A stretch of 8,516 bases of DNA from Clostridiales bacterium UBA8153 (GTDB lineage Bacteria; Bacillota; Sulfobacillia; UBA8153): positions 1 to 8,516 of the forward strand of contig DMHJ01000070.1 of the NCBI GenBank assembly GCA_003449495.1. The letters are read 5' to 3'. Both the position numbers and the translations under genes were made by a program. Below, in pieces: positions 1 through 4,524 of this stretch (within the stretch, counting starts at the first letter, position 1; each line of letters opens with the position of its first letter). The notes beneath the pieces were generated by a model. The model saw only the letters and a list, made by a program, of their open reading frames with translations. It had not been told where the DNA came from and did not search any database.

Positions 1-1
1 G

Positions 2-265
2 GGTTGGACCCAGCTGGGCGTGCACCTGTTTGCCATCCTGGCCCTGGCCGGCTTCATGGCCATGGAGACTCCCGGCACCGTCAATGCGCTCAACCGCATG
101 GATGTCAGACCGACCCGGGCCCTGGCCCGGCCGGCCGTCACCGGGGCGGGGGTCGGTGCAGCCATCTACTTGGCCGCACCTTACCACACCCTGGCGGTGG
201 CGGCAGCCATCGGTGTGGGGTGTCTCGGGCTCCTCAACTGGGGAGGGGTCAAGACCGAGCTCTAA
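2..265 (+). CDS. C-terminal end of a membrane protein, possibly a SpoVB/MurJ-type polysaccharide flippase (partial)
   Basis: The reading frame is open from the left edge and ends at TAA 263-265, leaving 87 residues of a protein that starts outside the window. The fragment has about three hydrophobic stretches (residues 5-20, 43-58 and 63-80). A basic loop with NRMDVRPTRALARP lies between the first two, and the tail ends in GGVKTEL. A loop of this kind, two closing helices and a GG-(V/L)-K tail resemble the C-terminus of SpoVB/MurJ/Wzx-type lipid-linked oligosaccharide flippases. This is a by-eye family impression, not a motif proof. A GTG at 20-22 could in principle start a short protein, but no ribosome binding site precedes it and the frame stays open upstream, so a truncated gene is the better reading. 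The coding nature is fairly secure; the family is tentative. Confidence 0.55.
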   Translation, partial: GWTQLGVHLFAILALAGFMAMETPGTVNALNRMDVRPTRALARPAVTGAGVGAAIYLAAPYHTLAVAAAIGVGCLGLLNWGGVKTEL

Positions 266-554
266 CGCTGCTGGCGAGGGTCCCGGCATGGCACGGCGCG
301 GTGGCCGGTTTGCACCGGATCGACGACAGCTGCCGGTCTTAGGGGTAGAGCCGGCCCGTCCCGGTGCACGCCGGGCAGACCCATTCCCCACCGGTCACCG
401 CTACGTCCGGAGGCGCGTCCTTCCCGGCTGGATGGCGATGGCCTCCCGACGGCCCAGGACCCGGCAGGAGACGGGCGCCGGATGGCGAACCCTGCCATGA
501 GAAAGCGCCCGGAACTGGTGTGGCGTTGCTGGGGGGCCGGGTGAACGAGGGGGA
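266..554. other. Intergenic gap upstream of panB, no clear gene or promoter
   Basis: This 289-bp GC-rich stretch separates the membrane protein from panB. No convincing plus-strand gene, T-rich terminator or -35/-10 pair could be seen. The only protein-like signal is on the minus strand, where a frame ends at 339-341 with a CPAC-TGTG string (see findings). The panB promoter, if it has its own, should lie here or upstream. Confidence 0.5.
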
Positions 555-1424
555 ATGGCTTTGGCGCGGGAAAAGGTCACCATTCCGCATCTGTTTCAGA
601 AGAAGGCACGGGGCGAGAAGATCACGATGCTCACGTGCTACGACTACCCCACTGCCCTGTTGCAGGAGAAGGCCGGAGTCGACATCATCCTGGTCGGCGA
701 TTCCCTGGCCATGACGGTGCTGGGCCACGACAGTACGCTGCCCGCCACCATGGACGTAATGGTGGTGCATACCCAGGCCGTCCGCCGCGGGGCACCGGGG
801 GCTTTCCTCATCGGGGACATGCCGTACATGTCGTACCAGGTATCCAGCCAAGAGGCGATACGCAACGCCGGACGCTTCCTGGCCGAGGCCAGGTGCGACG
901 CAGTCAAACTCGAGGGTGGCCGCAACGTCGCCGAGGTGGTGGCAGCCCTCACCCGGGCCACCATCCCGGTAATGGGACACCTGGGGCTCACCCCCCAGTC
1001 CATCGCCCAGCTGGGGGGGTTCAAGGCCCAGGGGCGCGATGCCGAGGCGGCGTGGCAGGTGGTGGAGGATGCCAAGGCCTTGGAGCAGGCGGGAGCCTTT
1101 GCCATCTTGGTGGAGGCGGTTCCCCCGGAGGTGGGGCAGCTCATCACCGAGCGCGCCTCCATACCCATCATCAGCATCGGTGCCGGCCTCCACTGCGACG
1201 GGCAGCTCCTGATCGTCCACGATATGCTCGGGTTCTTCGAGGCGTTCACCCCCAAATTCGTGAAAAAGTACGCGGATCTCAACGGCATCATCCTGCGGGC
1301 CTTTCGTGAGTACATCGACGAGGTAGTGCAGGGGCGCTTCCCCGCGGCCGAGCACTGCTACAGCATGAAGGCCGGCGAGCTTGCCCGCCTGCAGAACCTA
1401 GCTAGGGAGGGAAAAGGAGCATGA
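555..1424 (+). CDS. panB: 3-methyl-2-oxobutanoate hydroxymethyltransferase (ketopantoate hydroxymethyltransferase)
   Basis: PanB transfers a hydroxymethyl group from 5,10-methylene-tetrahydrofolate to 2-oxoisovalerate, giving ketopantoate, the first committed step of pantothenate and CoA synthesis in the cytoplasm. The 289-residue protein shows the family blocks in order: MLTCYDYP (25-32), VGDSLAMTVLGHDSTLP (47-63), HTQAVRRGA (72-80), GDMPYMSY (87-94), VKLEGG (117-122), MGHLGLTPQS (140-149), GGFKAQGR (154-161), SIGAG (207-211) and HDMLG (222-226). Metal and active-site positions known from E. coli PanB appear kept: D49, D88, K118, E120, H142 and E187. Length is normal to slightly long (family about 260-290). 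ATG 555 has GAGG at 547-550 only 4 nt away; an in-frame TTG at 561 would be spaced about 10 nt, so the N-terminus may be two residues shorter. The stop overlaps the next start. No panC, panD or panE is visible in the window. Confidence 0.97.
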   Translation: MALAREKVTIPHLFQKKARGEKITMLTCYDYPTALLQEKAGVDIILVGDSLAMTVLGHDSTLPATMDVMVVHTQAVRRGAPGAFLIGDMPYMSYQVSSQEAIRNAGRFLAEARCDAVKLEGGRNVAEVVAALTRATIPVMGHLGLTPQSIAQLGGFKAQGRDAEAAWQVVEDAKALEQAGAFAILVEAVPPEVGQLITERASIPIISIGAGLHCDGQLLIVHDMLGFFEAFTPKFVKKYADLNGIILRAFREYIDEVVQGRFPAAEHCYSMKAGELARLQNLAREGKGA

Positions 1425-2677
1425 GGGAGCGCCTCCGGCTGGACGCCACTGCACTGGATGTTATCAACGATTTCCTGCTCGACCCTGAGAACCCTCTGGT
1501 CAACGATCTGCTGGCGGTGATCGACGAGTTTGGCACCCCCGAACAGATCAACGCCAAAGCGCGGCAGGCCCGGCAGTTACCCAAGCTCATGGCCCGGTTA
1601 CGCGACATGAAGTCCCCGTATCTCGGCGACGTGGAATGGCTGATAAAGCAACGTGACCAGAGGGCTTTCATCACCGTAGACGACTATCGCCGCCGGGTGC
1701 TGGGGGACAGAGCCGGCACCATGAGTTTTGACCAGTCCCGGCCGGTGACCCTGGAGATCAGCGCCCTCCAGTATTTTCCTTGGCTGGTGGCCGAGGCCAA
1801 GCAGGCCCTGGAACGCCAGGAGCTCATGCCGGGGCGCTACATCCGGGTGCGCAGGATGCAGGAACAAGAGGCCGATCAGGGCGACCTGCCGGCGGTGGCC
1901 GCTGCCATGCAGATTATCGGGGCGACCTACGTTGAGACCCTGGACACCAAAGGCACCGATGGGTCCAACGTACACCTGGGAGGTCCGGCCACCATTACCG
2001 GCTACTTTGCCGGCATCGGCCAGCCCAATGAGTATGCCCTCAAGTGGATCCGCGAGTTCCTCTACTACTACACCGAGTATGGAGTGCCGGCGGTCCTGAA
2101 CTTCAACTTCGGCACCATCCTGCTGTCCCTCTGGCTCTACCGGCTGGGAGTAGACATTTCCCTCAAGATTTCCGTGTTTGCGGGCCACGACAATCCCTAC
2201 TTCCTGCTGTGGACGTTTCTCATGGCTCGTATCTTCGCCCGCCCGGACGGGTCCACTCCCATCACCGGTCTCAACCCCAGCAACTCGGTGAATAACCGCA
2301 CCTTAGAGCTCTCCGCTTTGGCGCGAAAGCGGTTGGGCTTCGAGGAGTGGGTACGGTTGGAGCATCACATCATCGAGGCGTATAAGAGCATCGTGCGTCA
2401 GCCCTACGACCGCCGCCAGGAGCTGCTGGAGCTGGCCACCCAGGTTGCCAACGTCTCCGCCAAGCACGAAGGCGGCGAGGTAGCGGTCGAGGCAGCGCGC
2501 GAGCATCCTTCGGACATCCTGGACTACTTCCGGTCCAAAGAGGAAATCATGGCAGCGGGCGATATGGCCCACTTGGAGCGCAACTATCTCGATAAGCATG
2601 ATGCGGTGAACCGCACCGCCCGGGCCCTCACCGAGCGCGGTTTGACGTTTGTGGCGGCAAGACACCTCCACGGTTAG
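1421..2677 (+). CDS. Unrecognised 418-residue protein translationally coupled to panB
   Basis: I do not recognise a named family. The protein is soluble-looking, with no signal peptide and no convincing membrane helix. The N-terminal ~100 residues are rich in charged helices. The central part (about 165-290) alternates hydrophobic strands and helices, with motif-like segments GTDGSNVHLGGPA (178-190), NFNFGT (227-232), KISVFAGHDNPY (249-260) and TGLNPSNSVNN (282-292). AKHEGG follows at 347-352, and the C-terminus is helical. Glycine, Asn, Asp and His-rich loops after strands suggest an enzyme, possibly an alpha/beta barrel (inference). No nucleotide-binding P-loop or N-terminal Rossmann GxGxxG is seen, so it is not an obvious ketopantoate reductase. 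Its ATG shares ATGA with the panB stop. GGGAGG at 1405-1410 is spaced 10 nt from the ATG; AGGAG at 1415-1419 is too close. Overlap implies co-translation and a shared role with PanB or its substrate or product. The gene itself is certain; its function is unknown. Confidence 0.9.
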   Translation: MRERLRLDATALDVINDFLLDPENPLVNDLLAVIDEFGTPEQINAKARQARQLPKLMARLRDMKSPYLGDVEWLIKQRDQRAFITVDDYRRRVLGDRAGTMSFDQSRPVTLEISALQYFPWLVAEAKQALERQELMPGRYIRVRRMQEQEADQGDLPAVAAAMQIIGATYVETLDTKGTDGSNVHLGGPATITGYFAGIGQPNEYALKWIREFLYYYTEYGVPAVLNFNFGTILLSLWLYRLGVDISLKISVFAGHDNPYFLLWTFLMARIFARPDGSTPITGLNPSNSVNNRTLELSALARKRLGFEEWVRLEHHIIEAYKSIVRQPYDRRQELLELATQVANVSAKHEGGEVAVEAAREHPSDILDYFRSKEEIMAAGDMAHLERNYLDKHDAVNRTARALTERGLTFVAARHLHG

Positions 2678-2774
2678 GCGCACCGGGGTACCGGGCAACC
2701 GGGGGCGCGGGTGCACGTTGGCGGGCGGGTGGCGGCCCCGGCCGGGATTGCATCGTCCGCAACTGGGGTATCGC

Positions 2775-3060
2775 TTTTATGATATACTCGTAACGGGTGA
2801 GCTGGTAGATCCGGGCCTGGCTCAGGTGCGGCAGACGGGCGAGGGCGAAACCGTCCAGGGTCTTGACGGCCGGGAACTTGGCCGCCCGCTTCCGGTTTTG
2901 GGGCCGGTGTTGCCGGCTTTTGCTCCGGGCAACTCCGGAGGAACTCGGCGGGAGCGATGCCCCGGTCGAGGCCTCCCGGGCCATTCCCGGCAGCCAGCGT
3001 GCAGCCCCGGCCAGCGCAGTTCCTTGCAGTAGAGGTCGCTCAGGCCTTCGCTGGCCGCAA
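2775..3060 (-). pseudogene. IS21-family IstB helper ATPase, N-terminal remnant, frameshifted
   Basis: IstB is the AAA+ helper protein of IS21-type insertion sequences. On the minus strand three consecutive segments in different frames together resemble the IstB N-terminal domain. Around 3040-2985, LYCKELRWPGLHAGCRE matches the usual 'LKELRLPGM...RE' opening. Around 2975-2915, LDRGIAPAEFLRSCPEQK matches the 'EFL..L...E' helix. Around 2880-2775, RKRAAKFPAVKTLDGF and LPHLSQARIYQLTRYEYI match the 'AKFP..KTLEDFDF...L....I..L....YI' block. Homology stops before the Walker A P-loop (GxxGxGKT), which should follow next; no ATPase core or IstA is visible. At least two frameshifts plus truncation make it non-functional. 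Boundaries are approximate because no single frame spans the remnant. Confidence 0.65.
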
Positions 3061-3094
3061 GTAACGTTAAGTTGCACCCGCTAGACCTGGACAC

Positions 3095-3468
3095 GAAAGT
3101 TGGCCGCGCTGTCCCTCTATGCGGCCCAGACCTTGCGGCTAAAGCGCAAAACCGGGAACGTAGGGGCCGCCAGCGGCGCGAAGTCGGCTACGGGATGCTC
3201 AGCCCATCTGCGGACCGGGCGGACGAGGCCCGCGTCCTCGCCCTGGTCCGCGGCTACTGGCTGATCGAGGTCCTGCGCTATATCCGCGACGTGACCTACG
3301 ACGAGGACCACTACTGCATCTGCACCGACCATGCGCCGTGGGCCATGGCCACCCTGCGCAAGCCTGCCATTGCTCTCTTACGGATCTACCAGCCCGGCGC
3401 TGTAGCTCGCCAAGAACCGCATGCTGGTGGTGAACCCCCAGCGACTGCCCGCGCTGATCGGAACCTGA
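3095..3468 (+). pseudogene. ISAs1-family transposase, C-terminal remnant, frameshifted
   Basis: ISAs1-type DDE transposases end in a block of the form 'EVVYGITSL...LL.L.RGHW.IENRLHWV.DVTF.ED......HAP..MA.LR..AI.LLR'. Here the plus-strand frame around 3178-3390 reads REVGYGMLSPSADRADEA, then VLALVRGYWLIEVLRYIRD, then VTYDEDHYC and HAPWAMATLRKPAIALLRI, a clear though eroded match. The Asn of the usual IEN is Val. Upstream, AQTLRLKRKTGNV lies in another frame (about 3127-3165). Downstream, the likely C-terminus NRMLVVNPQRLPALIGT lies in a third frame ending at TGA 3466-3468. The N-terminal two thirds of the usual ~350-400-residue transposase are missing. A longer open frame runs through to 3782, but its downstream part is Pro/Ala/Arg-rich noise and is not annotated as a gene. 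No terminal inverted repeats were recognised. Confidence 0.6.
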
Positions 3469-3778
3469 CGACCGGAGCGACCGGACTTGCGGCCGGGTCC
3501 GCCCGGGCTTGCTCAACGACGGCAGCTAGAGCTCGGCAGGCCCCCCCTCGCGTTCGCCATCCACCCCGCGCCAGGCGGCCGTGCCTGCTCCGGCGCCCCC
3601 CGTACCCCACTGCCAATCCCTGGCCTGATAATGAGAAGATTTGCTGTCTTCTAACACTGCGGGAAGAAGGAATTCCGGGGGGGGCAGAAGAAACATGCTG
3701 CTGGTGTTTGCCAGGCTGGCCTCAGCAGTTGTTGTGCCGAGCCAATCTCGACGTATCTGTCCCCGCCGGGAATAAGGG

Positions 3779-4042
3779 CTAGCCATCCACCCGCATCGAG
3801 TCTTGCGCCCGTGGCGGAGCGGTTTGGAGCCGAACAAGACGGGCGAAGCGTAGACGGAGAATCCTGTAGGCCCTAGGGGTCACGCGCACCCTGAAGTACT
3901 GATACAGCTTCGAGATCGGCTCGTGGCGGACGCGGAGGGTTTTAGCTTACGCCGAAGGCAACACAGGAGCGCCCGATTTGGCGAAGACGCGAAGGTCCGG
4001 CGGAGTCGGCAGGCCGCGGCCGGGCGGTCTAGCTCCTGCCAT
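3779..4042 (-). pseudogene. Possible small ORF with one in-frame stop, strong ribosome binding site
   Basis: On the minus strand a good ribosome binding site (TAGGAGGT, 4056-4049) precedes ATG 4042-4040. The frame gives 31 codons (starting MAGARPPGRG) to TAA at 3949-3947. It then continues in the same frame for 55 more sense codons to TAG at 3781-3779. The second half (KTLRVRHEPISKLYQYF, then RVRVTPRAYRILRLRF) is basic and less Pro/Gly-rich than the first half, and looks more protein-like than the surroundings. Either this is a gene broken by one nonsense mutation, a 31-residue ORF, or chance. The opposite strand here also has an open, plausible-looking frame (EVLIQLRDRLVADAEGF), so strand assignment is uncertain. 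No family recognised. Confidence 0.22.
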
Positions 4043-4122
4043 CTGAACACCTCCTATCCCTGCACTACCAGGTCCCGGGTGTCCACCATACCGGGGCAAG
4101 CCCACCTAGGAGGTTGCAGATG
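4040..4122. repeat. Imperfect inverted repeat formed by two back-to-back RBS-ATG starts
   Basis: The left arm (4040-4056) reads CATCTGAACACCTCCTA. The reverse complement of the right arm (4107-4122) reads CATCTGCAACCTCCTA. They differ only by small indels and substitutions and are separated by a 50-nt spacer (4057-4106). Each arm contains a TAGGAGG ribosome binding site and an ATG pointing outward. The spacer holds TCCCGGGTGTCC and ATACCGGGG. It could be a divergent promoter/operator region, the end of a decayed insertion sequence, or chance similarity driven by the shared RBS consensus. Confidence 0.4.
4107..4113 (+). promoter_or_regulatory. Strong ribosome binding site for the 41-codon ORF
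   Basis: TAGGAGG is followed by a 6-nt spacer (TTGCAG) and ATG at 4120. This is near-ideal spacing and is the main reason to take the very short ORF seriously. Confidence 0.5.
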
Positions 4123-4245
4123 AACACGAACCGGGATGACCGCTCCTGGAACTCGGATCAAGGCCTCGCCGCCCGCATGCCGGGTTCCGCGGCAAGTGAT
4201 GGCCCAAAAGACCAGCGGGCAGATGACCTTGGAGATGACGGGTAG
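4120..4245 (+). CDS. Possible 41-residue small protein, function unknown
   Basis: ATG 4120 with an ideal TAGGAGG ribosome binding site (4107-4113) opens a 41-codon frame ending at TAG 4243-4245. The peptide begins MNTNRDDRSWNSDQG and ends DQRADDLGDDG. It is hydrophilic and acidic (nine or so Asp) with a single Trp, and has no membrane helix, signal peptide or Cys pair. The low Pro/Arg content differs from chance frames in this GC-rich gap. A perfect 9-bp hairpin begins five bases after the stop, so the unit looks like RBS-ORF-hairpin. It could equally be the intact 5' end of a gene truncated by decay, since a protein-like stretch in another frame follows at about 4284-4410. No family recognised; expression is not shown by the sequence. 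Confidence 0.35.
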   Translation: MNTNRDDRSWNSDQGLAARMPGSAASDGPKDQRADDLGDDG

Positions 4246-4249
4246 AGAG

Positions 4250-4269
4250 TCGGGCGCACCTGCGCCCGA
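4250..4269 (+). terminator. Hairpin after the 41-codon ORF (terminator-like, no T tract)
   Basis: TCGGGCGCA (4250-4258) and TGCGCCCGA (4261-4269) are perfect inverted repeats separated by CC. In RNA the two innermost pairs would probably open to give a 7-bp stem and larger loop. No run of T follows, so it is not a canonical intrinsic terminator. It may act in RNA stability or be incidental. Confidence 0.35.
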
Positions 4270-4506
4270 GGAGCCGTGGCCGGGGGGTAGTCCGGCACTG
4301 GGAGGACCTCGAGTACCACCCCGCGGACCTGGTGCTCTTGCGCGAGTTTCTGGTCGGCGCGGAAGGAAAGGGGGAAAGGGGACACGAAATCTATCGGCCT
4401 GCGGCTCGGGGGCGGTGGGCCAGCCCCGCGAGAGGAGGGGTGCCCAGGTACTGGAGGAGGAGAGCTAGAGACCATGGGTATGGTTCATGCACAGTGCGTT
4501 CACAAG

Positions 4507-4514
4507 TAAGGAGG
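4507..4514 (+). promoter_or_regulatory. Ribosome binding site of the SLH/solute-binding protein gene
   Basis: TAAGGAGG lies 10 nt before ATG 4525. The nearer ATG at 4515 directly abuts the site and opens a different frame without the signal peptide, so 4525 is chosen as the start. Confidence 0.75.
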
Positions 4515-4524
4515 ATGTGCAAGT

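Larger units (their letters stand above)
2678..4524. other. Gene-poor region of about 1.85 kb with decayed mobile elements and small ORFs
   Basis: No intact gene of ordinary size is supported here. Reading frames are broken and full of Arg, Pro, Gly and Ala, as expected for GC-rich non-coding DNA. Recognisable pieces are an IstB remnant (about 2775-3060, minus) and an ISAs1-type transposase remnant (about 3095-3468, plus). There are also two divergent short ORFs starting at 4042 (minus) and 4120 (plus), and a hairpin at 4250-4269. Between 3469 and 3778 I see only a locally AT-richer patch (about 3620-3730) with GGAATTCC followed by a run of eight G (3677-3684). No terminator or convincing promoter for the downstream transporter operon could be identified. 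Confidence 0.6.

Noticed and set aside
339..1355. Long minus-strand ORF of 338 codons opposite panB
   Set aside because: It is the antisense shadow of panB, which is unmistakable on the plus strand. Only its last 20 codons outside panB were kept as a low-interest observation.
1598..2188. Minus-strand ORF of 196 codons
   Set aside because: Shadow of the 418-residue gene. Its composition (His, Gly, Pro, Arg) is typical of antisense frames in GC-rich coding DNA.
2778..2788. TATGATATACT as a promoter -10 element
   Set aside because: No -35 element at 16-18 nt spacing (the nearest TTGCAT at 2748-2753 is too far). The same bases read as YEYII codons of the IstB remnant on the minus strand, which explains the AT-rich string.
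3072..3782. 236-codon plus-strand ORF as one intact gene
   Set aside because: Only the part to about 3390 resembles a transposase. The rest is Pro/Ala/Arg-rich chance reading, the true transposase tail is in another frame, and there is no RBS before the ATG.
3800..3890. Possible tRNA or structured RNA around GTGGCGGAGCGG
   Set aside because: No acceptor, D, anticodon and T-arm pairing could be laid out, and no GTTCNANNC T-loop at the right distance.
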